Below, piece by piece: positions 28,643 through 37,442 of a stretch of 53,027 bases of DNA. Positions within the stretch are counted from its first letter, which is position 1. Every line of letters starts with the position of its first letter. The stretch is taken from NCBI RefSeq assembly GCF_003318165.1, contig NZ_QOCB01000140.1, positions 1 through 53,027 on the forward strand, read 5' to 3'. This DNA comes from Psychromonas sp. B3M02 (GTDB lineage Bacteria; Pseudomonadota; Gammaproteobacteria; Enterobacterales; Psychromonadaceae). The position numbers and the translations under genes are program-made. Under the pieces are notes generated by a model, which saw only the letters and a program-made list of their open reading frames with translations, was not told where the DNA came from and searched no databases.

Positions 28643-30328
28643 TTAGAAAGAAGTACGGCGGTAATCGCGGTATTGAGGTAGCCAGAAGTTAGCTTCTAAA
28701 CGACGGTGCATATTCTCGTTAGTCACAGGTAATGCAAGGTTATCTTCTATTGCTTGCAATGCAACGGCACAGGCAATTTTCTCACTGATCTTCTGAATCA
28801 CTTTTAATGGTGGTAATAAAGCGCCAGGCGCTTTGTCATATTCCATTGAAGCGTCAGCTAATGCTTGGCTTGCGACCATTAACATATTGTCACTAATACC
28901 TGTCGCACGTGCTGCTAATACACCTAAACCAATACCAGGGAAAATGTAACTGTTATTACATTGTGACACTTCAAAAGACTCATCGTTGTAAACAGTGTTC
29001 GGGAAAGGACTACCTGTTGCAATAATCGCTTTACCCTTACTCCAGTTAGTGATCTCTTGTGGTGTCGCTTCAACGCGAGAGGTTGGGTTAGAAAGCGGTA
29101 ATACAATTGGATTCTCAGTGTTTTCACATAAAGCTTCAATCACATGTTGAGTGAATAGACCTTTCTGACCACTTACTCCAAATAATACAGTGATTTTAGC
29201 TTGTTTAACGACTTGCTCTAGCCCTAATTTTTGGCTCTTATCCCAGCTTTCAATATCAGTTTCTTTTTGTACAAGCGGCACTTGGAAAGGTTGTAACTCT
29301 GTCATGTTGTCAGTTAATAAACCATAACGGTCAACCATGAATACTTGTTTACGTGCTTGCTCTTCGGTCAAACCTTCACGCTGCATTTGACGGATAATAT
29401 GCTCGGCAATACCACAACCCGCAGAGCCTGCACCTAAAAAGGCAATATTTTGTTCGCTGAGTTTTTGCCCTTTATTCAAACAAGCTGCGATTAATGTACC
29501 TACTGAAACGGCTGCTGTACCTTGAATATCATCGTTGAAACAGCATAATTGATCTCGGTATTTATTTAATAAAGGAGTTGCATTGGTTTGTGCAAAATCT
29601 TCAAATTGTAATAACACTTCAGGCCAACGGCGTTTAACGGCTTGAATAAATAAGTCTACAAATTCGTTGTATTCTTCACCAGTGATACGCGGGTTACGCC
29701 ATCCCATGTACATTGGATCTTCAAGTAGTTGCGTATTGTTAGTACCTACATCTAATAAAATAGGCAAACAGTGAGCAGGACTGATGCCACCACAAGCAGT
29801 GTAGAGTGCTAATTTACCAATAGGGATACCCATTCCACCGATGCCTTGGTCGCCTAACCCTAAGATTCGCTCACCATCTGTTACTACAATCACTTTTACA
29901 TTTTGCTTAGTTGCATTTTGCAGCATATCATCAATTTTATGGCGCTCTGGATAAGAAATAAATAGACCACGTTTACGGCGGTAGATCTTTGAAAATTTCT
30001 CGCAGGCTTGACCAACTGTAGGGGTGTAAATCAGTGGCATTACTTCTTCGATATGTTGGTCGATAAGATGATGAAATAGCGTTTCATTGGTATCTTGAAT
30101 ATTACGTAAGTAAATGTGCTTATCTAAATCACTCGAGAAAGAAGATAACTGTTGGTATGCACGCAGTGATTGCTCTTCGATTGTTTCAATCGTGTGAGGT
30201 AATAACCCTGTTAGGTTAAAGTTATCACGCTCTTCTGATGAGAAAGCACTTCCTTTATTTAGCAGCGGCGCTTCTAGCAGCGCTGGACCAGCAAAGGGGA
30301 TATATAAAGGACGTTTATTTGGCATCAT
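28643..30328 (-). CDS. maeA: NAD-dependent malic enzyme
   Basis: Oxidative decarboxylation of malate to pyruvate with NAD+. It is 561 aa, the length of the large SfcA/MaeA type. Malic N-domain with YTPTVGQAC and [16 protein letters not shown]-domain signature [15 protein letters not shown]; catalytic stretch [21 protein letters not shown]. Two adjacent ATGs (30328, 30325) can start it; no strong ribosome-binding site decides. Transcribed alone, convergent with ubiF and downstream of the lysR gene. Confidence 0.96.
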   Translation of the reverse strand: MMPNKRPLYIPFAGPALLEAPLLNKGSAFSSEERDNFNLTGLLPHTIETIEEQSLRAYQQLSSFSSDLDKHIYLRNIQDTNETLFHHLIDQHIEEVMPLIYTPTVGQACEKFSKIYRRKRGLFISYPERHKIDDMLQNATKQNVKVIVVTDGERILGLGDQGIGGMGIPIGKLALYTACGGISPAHCLPILLDVGTNNTQLLEDPMYMGWRNPRITGEEYNEFVDLFIQAVKRRWPEVLLQFEDFAQTNATPLLNKYRDQLCCFNDDIQGTAAVSVGTLIAACLNKGQKLSEQNIAFLGAGSAGCGIAEHIIRQMQREGLTEEQARKQVFMVDRYGLLTDNMTELQPFQVPLVQKETDIESWDKSQKLGLEQVVKQAKITVLFGVSGQKGLFTQHVIEALCENTENPIVLPLSNPTSRVEATPQEITNWSKGKAIIATGSPFPNTVYNDESFEVSQCNNSYIFPGIGLGVLAARATGISDNMLMVASQALADASMEYDKAPGALLPPLKVIQKISEKIACAVALQAIEDNLALPVTNENMHRRLEANFWLPQYRDYRRTSF

Positions 30329-30444
30329 AAATTTTCTCAGTAGATAAAAGCGTAGGGCGAAATGCTATTTAAGTGCATTGTGTAAAAGTTGTGTGGATCT
30401 TATAAAAATATTGTTACTTGATCATTAAATAACTTCATTTTTTG

Positions 30445-31353
30445 TTAGATTAATGCAAGTTTATCCTTTTTAAAGTGATCTTTTAGATAATCTATCAATA
30501 ATCTTAACTTTTTCGACTCTGCTCCACCCGGAGGAAACACTGCATACACATCAATATCACTTAATTCGTAGTCTGCTAATACCTGTATCAAGCTGCCTTG
30601 TTTTAATTTTGGCTGGGCATCATAGTAAGGAATACGTCCAATACCGTGTCCGCCTTCAACAAAAGCAGTTCGAGCTGCTGCATTATTGGTGCTGACTTTA
30701 CCACTTAGTTTTACCGTATAAGAACGTTTGCCTTTTTTCAGAGTGACAGAGTTACCTGCCAATTGATAAATAACCCACTGATGAGAAGCTAATTGTGCCG
30801 GTGTTTTAGGCTTTCCATGTTTGGCTATATAATCCGGCGAAGCATATAGGTTAGTGGTTAAACTAGATAACTTGGTGGCTTGTAATCCAGAGTCTGTTAA
30901 TGCCGCGCCGCGAATAGCAATATCAAAGCCTTCTTTAATAATGTTAACCACTTCATCTCCTAGGCTTACCTCAAGTTGTATGCTTGGGTAATGTTGTGCA
31001 AAGGCGTTTAAAGCCGGCACAATCGCGTGTAAACCAACACTCATTGGGCAACTAATTTTAATCAGACCTGTTGGGTATTCTTTAAGATTTTCCATTTGTT
31101 GATTTGCAGCTAAAGCGGCTTCAACAATCACTTTACAGCGTTGATAATATTGTTCGCCCGCTTCGGTTAAGGCAATGCTTCGCGTGGAACGATTGAGTAA
31201 TTTAATACCTAATTGTGTTTCGAGTTTTTTTAAATGATAGCTCACCACGGCACGTGATAACTTTAAATGCTTAGCTGCCGCACTTAAATTCCCTTGCTCA
31301 ATGACTTGTGCAAAGACCACCATACTTTTTAATTGTTCAAATGAGAGTTCCAT
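30445..31353 (-). CDS. LysR-family transcriptional regulator
   Basis: 302 aa. N-terminal winged helix (about 5-62: LKSMVVFAQVIEQGNLSAAAKHL with the recognition helix SRAVVSYHLKKLE) and a periplasmic-binding-fold effector domain (about 90-295). Within the family it looks like the AaeR/DmlR subgroup. It is divergent from the DJ-1-family gene at 31533, and a LysR-type dyad sits between them, so it most likely controls that gene and itself. The effector is not apparent. Confidence 0.92.
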   Translation of the reverse strand: MELSFEQLKSMVVFAQVIEQGNLSAAAKHLKLSRAVVSYHLKKLETQLGIKLLNRSTRSIALTEAGEQYYQRCKVIVEAALAANQQMENLKEYPTGLIKISCPMSVGLHAIVPALNAFAQHYPSIQLEVSLGDEVVNIIKEGFDIAIRGAALTDSGLQATKLSSLTTNLYASPDYIAKHGKPKTPAQLASHQWVIYQLAGNSVTLKKGKRSYTVKLSGKVSTNNAAARTAFVEGGHGIGRIPYYDAQPKLKQGSLIQVLADYELSDIDVYAVFPPGGAESKKLRLLIDYLKDHFKKDKLALI

Positions 31354-31387
31354 AAATCGATTACTTTAGTGAAGAGCATTAATTTTT

Positions 31388-31410
31388 ATTGTATCAATTT
31401 TTAATACAAT
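31388..31410. promoter_or_regulatory. LysR-type operator between lysR and DJ-1 gene
   Basis: Perfect dyad ATTGTAT-N9-ATACAAT in the 179-bp divergent gap, about 20 bp upstream of the promoter that drives the DJ-1-family gene. Spacing and AT-rich arms fit the T-N11-A class of LysR sites. Confidence 0.65.
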
Positions 31411-31429
31411 GATGTTAATAAAGCCTGCA

Positions 31430-31457
31430 TTGTTTAGTTTTAGGGTAAGCCTATAAT
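31430..31457 (+). promoter_or_regulatory. Sigma-70 promoter for the DJ-1-family gene
   Basis: TTGTTT (31430-31435), a 16-bp spacer, and a perfect TATAAT (31452-31457). It is about 75 bp before the gene at 31533. Confidence 0.7.
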
Positions 31458-31532
31458 AACCACATCTGCTGCTGATACAGAGATTTTAATTAAAATGAGT
31501 AGCAACTTAATACATTCACAATTGAGGTTATT

Positions 31533-32222
31533 ATGATGAACAAGAAAATTTTAATGGTTATTACATCTCACGATCAACTAGGTGATACAGGTAAAAAAAC
31601 GGGTTTTTGGATTGAAGAGTTTGCTGCCCCTTATTACGTATTTAAAGATGCTGGTTTAGATATTACATTAGCTTCACCGTTAGGTGGTCAACCACCGATT
31701 GATCCATCAAGTGAGATGGATGACTTTATGACTGATGCGACTAAGCGTTTCGATAATGATCAAGAAACTAAAGAGCACTTAGCCAATACAGTCGCACTGT
31801 CTTCCGTTAATCAAGCGGATTTTGATGCTGTATTTTACCCTGGTGGTCACGGACCTTTATGGGATTTAGCAACAGATGCTACCTCAATTGCATTAATTGA
31901 ATCGTTCTTAGCGGCAGATAAACCAGTTGGTGCAGTATGTCATGCTAGCGCTGTGTTATTAGATGTAAAAGATAGCAATGGTGAGTATGCTGTCAAAGGT
32001 AAAGCGGTTGCAGGTTTCACTAACAGTGAAGAAGATGCTGTTCAATTAACTGATATCGTTCCATTTTTAGTAGAAGACGAGTTAATTAAACGTGGTGCGG
32101 ATTACCACAAAGCAGAGGACTGGAGTGCGTTTGCCGTGCAAGATGGTTTAATTATCTCTGGTCAAAACCCAGCTAGTTCAGAACTGGTGGCTGAGAAACT
32201 GTTAAAACAGCTAGATGCATAA
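31533..32222 (+). CDS. DJ-1/PfpI-family protein (class I GATase-like)
   Basis: 229 aa. Family features: FWIEEFAAPYYVF with a conserved Glu near the start, PGGHGPLWDLA, and the nucleophile elbow AVCHASAVLL holding the reactive cysteine. These features match the Hsp31/YajL-type 'type 1 glutamine amidotransferase domain' group common in bacteria, linked to aldehyde detoxification or protein repair. The precise reaction is not known. GAGG lies upstream of two adjacent ATGs (31533, 31536). Likely induced through the divergent LysR regulator. Ends at a good terminator. Confidence 0.88.
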   Translation: MMNKKILMVITSHDQLGDTGKKTGFWIEEFAAPYYVFKDAGLDITLASPLGGQPPIDPSSEMDDFMTDATKRFDNDQETKEHLANTVALSSVNQADFDAVFYPGGHGPLWDLATDATSIALIESFLAADKPVGAVCHASAVLLDVKDSNGEYAVKGKAVAGFTNSEEDAVQLTDIVPFLVEDELIKRGADYHKAEDWSAFAVQDGLIISGQNPASSELVAEKLLKQLDA

Positions 32223-32245
32223 TCTACAACGTTAGCTAGATTTGT

Positions 32246-32280
32246 AAACCGCAGTGAAGTTATTCATTGCGGTTTTTTTA
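32246..32280 (+). terminator. Terminator of the DJ-1-family gene
   Basis: AAACCGCAGTGAA (32246-32258) pairs with TTCATTGCGGTTT (32263-32275) with one G-T pair and a GTTA loop, followed by Ts. The convergent gene at 32291 ends just beyond. Confidence 0.92.
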
Positions 32281-32290
32281 TGCCGCTAAA

Positions 32291-32479
32291 TTAATTATCG
32301 TTACTGACTGTGACACTTAATTCGCCACTCCCATCATCACTGACAAAGAAATTAATAGGCTGGCAGCAGACCTGACAATCTTCTATATATTCTTGATCAG
32401 TATCTGAGGGGTCTAATAGGATCACTATACTCTCTCCACAATAGGGACAGTGGATATTTTCTTCTTGTAGGGATGCCAT
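32291..32479 (-). CDS. CPXCG-motif cysteine-rich small protein
   Basis: 62 aa, short zinc-ribbon-like protein. CPYCG near residue 11 and CQVCC near residue 35 give two CxxC pairs that could bind one metal ion; acidic C-terminus. GGAG lies 8 nt before the ATG. It matches the family usually named 'CPXCG motif-containing cysteine-rich protein', of unknown function. It is a single gene. Confidence 0.88.
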   Translation of the reverse strand: MASLQEENIHCPYCGESIVILLDPSDTDQEYIEDCQVCCQPINFFVSDDGSGELSVTVSNDN

Positions 32480-32559
32480 CTTGTTTCTCCTGTTAATGCT
32501 TTATTTAATCATAATGTAATTTATCTTTTTGTTGTAATATCGAATTGTTTTTATAGTAA

Positions 32560-32580
32560 TACCAATCACGTTAATTTATG
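32560..32580. repeat. Solo end of the dispersed repeat
   Basis: TAATACCAATCACGTTAATTT matches the first 15-20 bases of the repeat copies at 17705 and 37908 (ATACCAATCAC.. and TTAA), but the rest of the element is absent; the next gene's ribosome-binding site follows within 11 bp. Could be a remnant or a chance match. Confidence 0.5.
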
Positions 32581-32603
32581 GATCTTAACCAGGAAGGTAA
32601 ATG

Positions 32604-33191
32604 ATGAATATTGCGATATACCTATACGATAATGCCGAGGTGCTCGATTTCTCTGGTCCCTTTGAAGTGTTAAGCACTGCAAAGCGACTAGCGAACAAGG
32701 ATTGGAATATCTTTTTAGTCTCTGAAAGCGATAACTTAGTACAAGCACGTGGTGGTTTTCCGGTAAAAGCGCATTATTCATTTGAGGATCACCCAAGTAT
32801 TGATCTCTTGATTGTTGTTGGCGGTGTGCACACTGAAGAAGTAAAAAAAACCAAGGTCATCAACTGGGTTGCTAGCATTGCTAGTCAATCATCCAAGGTA
32901 TTATCTGTTTGTACAGGTGCATTCCTGCTAGCTGAGGCTGGGTTGTTAAATGGGTTGAAGGTGACAACGCATTGGGAAGATATTGATGACTTAAGAGATG
33001 CATACCCTTTATTGCAAGTGATCACTGGTCAGCGGTGGGTTGCACAAGGGAAATATATCACTTCCGGAGGCATATCTGCTGGTATTGATATGAGTTTGCA
33101 GTTAGTGTCTGAGTTGGACTCTTTACCTTTAGCTGAAAAAACGGCTCAGCAAATGGAATACCACTGGCAAAAAACACCATTTATTATTTAA
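32604..33191 (+). CDS. DJ-1/PfpI-family protein, second copy type
   Basis: 195 aa from the ATG at 32604 (AGGAAGG 6 nt upstream). Belongs to the DJ-1/PfpI fold but is a different subgroup from the protein at 31533. Start NIAIYLYDNAEVLDFSGPFEVL and nucleophile SVCTGAFLLAEAGLL resemble the isonitrile-hydratase-like and GlxA-type regulator ligand domains, here without any helix-turn-helix domain. A LysE-family exporter gene follows 20 bp later, so a small operon is likely. Substrate unknown. Confidence 0.87.
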   Translation: MNIAIYLYDNAEVLDFSGPFEVLSTAKRLANKDWNIFLVSESDNLVQARGGFPVKAHYSFEDHPSIDLLIVVGGVHTEEVKKTKVINWVASIASQSSKVLSVCTGAFLLAEAGLLNGLKVTTHWEDIDDLRDAYPLLQVITGQRWVAQGKYITSGGISAGIDMSLQLVSELDSLPLAEKTAQQMEYHWQKTPFII

Positions 33192-33211
33192 TCATCAAAT
33201 AAGGTACGCAA

Positions 33212-33847
33212 ATGGATATTGTAAATTACTTACCCGAACTACTATCGGTTACTGTTATTGCTATTTTTATGGCAATTAGTCCAGGTGCAGACTTTGTGAT
33301 GATTACCCGTAATAGCTTATTTCATGGAAGGCAAAGCGGACTTTATTCAGCACTAGGGATAGGGTTAGCAATCTGGATACATGTTGCCTATTCTATTGCT
33401 GGTTTAGCGATTATTATCTCTAAATCTATTCTGTTATTTTCATTGATTAAATATCTCGGTGCGGCTTACCTGATCTATATCGGTTATAAAACCTTGACTG
33501 CTAAAAGCAAACTTAATGACCTACAACAAACTGATAATAAACCATTATCAAATTTTTCGGCGTTAAAATTAGGCTTTATTACTAATGCGTTAAATCCGAA
33601 AACGACTTTATTCTTCCTCAGTTTATTCACTCAAGTCGTTAACCCCTCTACGCCTGTTTCAATACAATTATTATATGGTCTGATTATTTGCTTAGCACAT
33701 ATTGTTTGGTTTTCAATGGTGTCTGTATTCTTTAGTCACCCAGCCTTGGTGAGTCAGTTTAATGTCCACAAACAAAAAATAGAAAAGGTCGTAGGCTCTG
33801 TGTTGATTGGTTTTGGCATAAAGGTAGCGATCACTAGTCAAGGTTAA
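33212..33847 (+). CDS. LysE/RhtB-family amino-acid exporter
   Basis: 211 aa inner-membrane protein with about six transmembrane segments. The RhtB-type start SPGADFVMITRNSLFHGRQSGLYSALGI is diagnostic of the family, and the middle loop contains FITNALNPKTTLFF as expected. Members export homoserine, threonine or related metabolites; the substrate here is unknown. Probably co-transcribed with the preceding DJ-1-family gene. Confidence 0.92.
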   Translation: MDIVNYLPELLSVTVIAIFMAISPGADFVMITRNSLFHGRQSGLYSALGIGLAIWIHVAYSIAGLAIIISKSILLFSLIKYLGAAYLIYIGYKTLTAKSKLNDLQQTDNKPLSNFSALKLGFITNALNPKTTLFFLSLFTQVVNPSTPVSIQLLYGLIICLAHIVWFSMVSVFFSHPALVSQFNVHKQKIEKVVGSVLIGFGIKVAITSQG

Positions 33848-34163
33848 TTACCTTTCCTTGGAGTTAAATCAGCGCTATTTGAGCTGAAACCTTAGTGATG
33901 CATTTGACAGGATTAATCTTGTGAATGTATCACCCACCTTACTTTTTACCTTTGTTATTTTATATCATCCCCCATTACCTCAAATAATAACAATAACTTT
34001 CGAATCAAGTTGTTTTCACATCAATAAATCTAATTCACTTATGCATGTAAATTTAAGGGATTGATATTAAAGTTAAATTATTTTTTCACTCTCAATGCGC
34101 TCACTAAGTACCTATTTTTATTTCGGTTATTTTTTAGTAAATATGTTGTTAAAAAATATTTAC

Positions 34164-34175
34164 TTAGCCTGCTAA
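34164..34175. promoter_or_regulatory. SlyA-type operator, site 1
   Basis: TTAGCCTGCTAA, two bases from the published SlyA consensus TTAGCAAGCTAA and itself a TTAGC-NN-GCTAA dyad. Site 2 lies 37 bp downstream, about 3.5 helical turns centre to centre. Confidence 0.75.
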
Positions 34176-34200
34176 CTAATGTTAAGGTGCGCGCCTTTAG

Positions 34201-34212
34201 TTAGCAGGCTAA
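34201..34212. promoter_or_regulatory. SlyA-type operator, site 2
   Basis: TTAGCAGGCTAA, one base from the SlyA consensus. Together with site 1 it forms a long inverted repeat in DNA just 18 bp before the slyA start, so binding would block transcription initiation or early elongation: autorepression. Confidence 0.78.
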
Positions 34213-34230
34213 GTATATTTGGAGATAATG

Positions 34231-34710
34231 ATGGATAAAGAAGTTCCTTTTTACGAAACGCTCGACTTAACCCTGATCGGTAGTATGGGGCGGGTAAACC
34301 GTTTATGCCGTGAAGCTGTGACTCACGCGGTTGAACCTTTAGGGTTAACGCAATCGCGTTGGACGACTTTGATGCATATAAAAATGTTATCAGAAGGGGT
34401 GACGCAGTTAGAGATTGCACATAGCTTATCTATTGAAATGCCATCTTTAACTCGTACATTAAAGCAGTTAGAAGAACAATCCTTGATTATTCGTTGTGTT
34501 GATGAGCAGGATAAACGTAGCAAAAAAATTTATTTCACTGAGCAAGGTCGCCAAATATTAAGCACCTTGCAAGAGGAGGTAGATGAGATAACGCAACAAA
34601 TTTACAGTGGGTTAAATCAGCAACAGCTTGATGCCATGGCGCATACTTTAATTAAGTTAGAGCAAAATGCACAAACATCTATTAAACAGCAAGTGAAAAA
34701 GAAAGGTTAA
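34231..34710 (+). CDS. slyA: SlyA/MarR-family transcriptional regulator
   Basis: 159 aa winged-helix dimer. Helix stretches PLGLTQSRWTTLMHIKML, VTQLEIAHSLSIEMPSLTRTLKQLEEQ and the wing VDEQDKRSKKIYFTEQG align well with SlyA. I chose the ATG at 34231 because GGAGA lies 5 nt upstream; an ATG one codon earlier is also possible. MarR-family proteins bind phenolic ligands such as salicylate. It heads an operon with a HlyD-type and a FUSC-type efflux gene; in E. coli slyA sits next to the similar ydhIJK set. Two SlyA-like sites precede it. Confidence 0.88.
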   Translation: MDKEVPFYETLDLTLIGSMGRVNRLCREAVTHAVEPLGLTQSRWTTLMHIKMLSEGVTQLEIAHSLSIEMPSLTRTLKQLEEQSLIIRCVDEQDKRSKKIYFTEQGRQILSTLQEEVDEITQQIYSGLNQQQLDAMAHTLIKLEQNAQTSIKQQVKKKG

Positions 34711-34713
34711 GAA

Positions 34714-35778
34714 ATGACACCAGAAGAAAAGTTTACACATTACGTTAGATATTCAGTCATTGGGTTTATCTGCGTATTTATCTATTACTTAATTGCTGAT
34801 GTATTTTTACCTGTTACACCACAGGCGCGTGTATACCATTCAGTAGTACAAATTTCCCCACAAATTAGCGGCCGAATTGTGAATGTTGCTGTTGATAATA
34901 ACCAAATGGTAAAAGCTGGGGATACATTATTTGAGATTGATTCAGGACCTTATCAATTAGCGTTACATCAAGCACAGTTAACACTGGCTGATGCGCGTCT
35001 GCAGAACAAACGCTATGACAGTAATATCAAAGCAATCCAAGCTAAAATCGCTGCATCTAAGGCCACGCTTCATCAGCAAAAGCTATTGAAGGAGAGAGGC
35101 GAAAAGCTATTTAAGCAGAGAACCGTATCCCAACAGGATGTAGAAAGCTTGCTTGCTAATTATGAAGTGAGTAAGGCTAATCAGGCTGCCTTAGAAGCAC
35201 AGTTATCAGAAGCAGTACTAGCACGTGGTGATAAGGGTGAAGATAATCTAGCGATTCGTCACGCTCTTAACCAAGTATCACAGGCTGAACTCAACTTATC
35301 TTATACTAAAGTAAGTGCCTTGAGTGATGGGGTTGTGACTAACCTACAATTATTAGATGGGGCTTATGCGACTGCAGGACAACCATTATTAGCAGTGGTC
35401 TCTAAAAAAGCGGATTTAGTGGCAGACTTTAGAGAGAAGTCGTTGATGAATATGCATAAAAATTCCTTAGCTCGCGTAGTATTTGATAGCCGTCCCGGAG
35501 AAGTGTATGAAGCGAAGATAAGTAGTATTGAAGCAGGGGTGAGCAGTGGTCAATTAAGTGCGAATGGTTTACTGAGCACAACAGAGACTAGTACACGTTG
35601 GGTGAGAGATGCGCAGCGTCAGCGTCTTCACTTTACTGTACTTGGGGATAATCAATTCCTATCATTAATGCCAAGTGGTGCGCGTGCAACGGTGCAATTA
35701 TTACCCGATAACCTTATTGGTCAGTGGTTTGGTGCGTTGCAAATTCGCTTAATTAGTTGGTTACATTACATCTATTAA
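34714..35778 (+). CDS. HlyD-family membrane-fusion protein (efflux)
   Basis: Periplasmic adaptor of an efflux pump. It is 354 aa. One N-terminal anchor (about 12-30), split lipoyl-like barrel (QISPQISGRIVNVAVDNNQ and SALSDGVVTNLQLLDG) around a helical hairpin of about 90 residues, and a C-terminal beta-barrel. It starts 3 bp after slyA. Similar to YdhJ/YibH/AaeA types that work with a small aromatic-acid or FUSC exporter. Gene for the outer-membrane channel not nearby. Confidence 0.92.
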   Translation: MTPEEKFTHYVRYSVIGFICVFIYYLIADVFLPVTPQARVYHSVVQISPQISGRIVNVAVDNNQMVKAGDTLFEIDSGPYQLALHQAQLTLADARLQNKRYDSNIKAIQAKIAASKATLHQQKLLKERGEKLFKQRTVSQQDVESLLANYEVSKANQAALEAQLSEAVLARGDKGEDNLAIRHALNQVSQAELNLSYTKVSALSDGVVTNLQLLDGAYATAGQPLLAVVSKKADLVADFREKSLMNMHKNSLARVVFDSRPGEVYEAKISSIEAGVSSGQLSANGLLSTTETSTRWVRDAQRQRLHFTVLGDNQFLSLMPSGARATVQLLPDNLIGQWFGALQIRLISWLHYIY

Positions 35779-35789
35779 GGGGAGGCATT

Positions 35790-36842
35790 ATGACACAAGA
35801 AATTAAAGCAAAGCCACCTGAGTTAGATGGGAATGGGTTACGTCAAGCATTAAGGGTTGCTGGTGGTTGTACTATTGGCTTTACTATTTGTAAGTTGATG
35901 GAATGGCCTTACGGGATCTTTTTCACGGTTTATCCAATGTTGATACTTGGTTTGGTCCCAACCATCAGCAAAAGTGTGATCGGGCAGTTTTTTGGCTCAT
36001 CTATATACTGTGCTTTTGTTGTATTAGTGTTGCAAGGGCTGTTCTCTCACTTACCGATAGTGATGACCGGACTCGCTTTTTTAAGTTTTTGTGTGCTGTT
36101 TTTTGTAATGAGTAATGGCCGGGCTTTTTTATTTGGCGCATTGGGCGTAGTGAGTCTGTCGATTCAACTACATTATTCTAGCTATGCTGATCAAACAAGC
36201 AGCATTTATCCATTAATTGTCAGTAATATAATAGCTATTGCATTAACCGTGTTGATAGGGTTAATGATGCATGTTATTTTTCCTGATGTCAGCCCTCGTG
36301 CGGCGAGGAGTCTACCGAGTAAAAGTAAAGAGAGTATTCGTCACGAAGTTTTATTATGTTCAAGTGTGGCTACATTATCATTTGTTGCTTTTCAAATATT
36401 TGATTTAAATGATTCTATTTCTGCACAGGCCTCATCAGTTTTAATCCTTTTTTCCCTGTGTTGGAATGCGGTTGGAACGGCAAGTTGGCGAAGAGCAATA
36501 GGGACTTTTATTGGTTGTAATATCGCCATAGCGTCGCAATTGCTTTTATATAATCACGCTGATGTTTTATTATTTTCTGTTTTTATATTATGGTTGTTAT
36601 CTTTTATCTTTGCTCGTTTTCATATTGTAGGAGGCGGGGCACCAGGTGTTGGTTTTGGTGTGTTAACGACTCTGGGTATTTTATTTGGTCAGTATTTAGG
36701 GCCAGACAAGACATTTTTTTACAGCTCTCTATACCGTTTCAGTTCTGTTTCAGTGGCTATCGTAGTGAGTTTAAGTGCTGTTTATATTATGCATCTTATC
36801 CTGAATCGTTTTAGCGTTACACGCCACCATACCTACCTATAA
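35790..36842 (+). CDS. DUF2955/FUSC-like inner-membrane transporter
   Basis: 350 aa with about ten hydrophobic segments in two similar halves (20-170 and 200-345), the layout of aromatic-acid exporter (FUSC/YccS-like) proteins. It follows the HlyD gene after 11 bp with its own GGGGAGG ribosome-binding site, so the two very likely form one efflux pump. I start at the ATG at 35790 rather than an in-frame GTG at 35757 that lies inside the previous gene. Substrate unknown; SlyA regulation suggests aromatic or phenolic compounds. Confidence 0.85.
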   Translation: MTQEIKAKPPELDGNGLRQALRVAGGCTIGFTICKLMEWPYGIFFTVYPMLILGLVPTISKSVIGQFFGSSIYCAFVVLVLQGLFSHLPIVMTGLAFLSFCVLFFVMSNGRAFLFGALGVVSLSIQLHYSSYADQTSSIYPLIVSNIIAIALTVLIGLMMHVIFPDVSPRAARSLPSKSKESIRHEVLLCSSVATLSFVAFQIFDLNDSISAQASSVLILFSLCWNAVGTASWRRAIGTFIGCNIAIASQLLLYNHADVLLFSVFILWLLSFIFARFHIVGGGAPGVGFGVLTTLGILFGQYLGPDKTFFYSSLYRFSSVSVAIVVSLSAVYIMHLILNRFSVTRHHTYL

Positions 36843-36914
36843 ATTTCAGGGACAGATCATGGTATTAATTACTTTTAATCATGGCACTGTATTGAACTAT
36901 ATTGAGTAAAAACC

Positions 36915-37376
36915 ATGAAAAACATAATTATTATTCTGATCTTTTTGGCCTTTGGTTTATACCAATGGATAAGCCAAAAGAGTAAAAACAATAGTACTGC
37001 ACAACATAAAAAAGAGAATGCTGAACTTACCGTCAAAACGGATTTGAGTGATGATATTGAAACAGCCTTTCAAGCTAAAAAACGTGAAACCCAAGTAACA
37101 GGAAGTGGTATCGTTGTTAAGTTATTAAAGGATGACAACGAAGGATCTCGCCATCAAAAGTTCATTTTAAGGCTAACCTCTGGTCAAACTATCTTATTTG
37201 CTCATAATATCGACCTAGCGCCGCGTATTAATACTATTGCTCGTGGTGACCGTATTGAGTTTTATGGGCAATATGAATGGAATGCACAGGGGGGAGTGGT
37301 ACATTGGACACATAAAGATCCTAAAGGAAAACACCTGGCTGGTTGGTTAAAGCATAAAGGCGAAATATACCAATAA
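36915..37376 (+). CDS. DUF3465 family protein
   Basis: 153 aa. One N-terminal hydrophobic segment (about 2-18) that could be an anchor or signal peptide, a polar linker, then a small domain (about 60-150) with FILRLTSGQTILFAHNIDLAPR, GDRIEFYGQYEWN and HWTHKDPKGKHLAGWLKHKG. These motifs match DUF3465, an OB-like domain found in periplasmic proteins of gammaproteobacteria. Function unknown. Likely monocistronic; the 72-bp gap before it contains no strong terminator, so read-through from the efflux operon is possible. Confidence 0.85.
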   Translation: MKNIIIILIFLAFGLYQWISQKSKNNSTAQHKKENAELTVKTDLSDDIETAFQAKKRETQVTGSGIVVKLLKDDNEGSRHQKFILRLTSGQTILFAHNIDLAPRINTIARGDRIEFYGQYEWNAQGGVVHWTHKDPKGKHLAGWLKHKGEIYQ

Positions 37377-37442
37377 ATTCGTCGTGTTTACTCTATGGGT
37401 TCTCAGGTAAAATAGCCTTTAATTGTTAATGTAGGAGGTGAA

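Larger units (their letters stand above)
33848..34230. other. Non-coding gap before slyA
   Basis: 383 bp without a gene. The left two thirds is featureless AT-rich DNA. The right part (34162-34214) contains an 18-bp inverted repeat, ACTTAGCCTGCTAACTAA and its complement, built from two SlyA-like sites listed separately, and must include the slyA promoter. Confidence 0.6.

Noticed and set aside
36843-36914. Small inverted repeat ATTAAttactTTTAAT near CATGG in the gap before the DUF3465 gene
   Set aside because: Short, AT-only and imperfect; expected by chance in AT-rich DNA.
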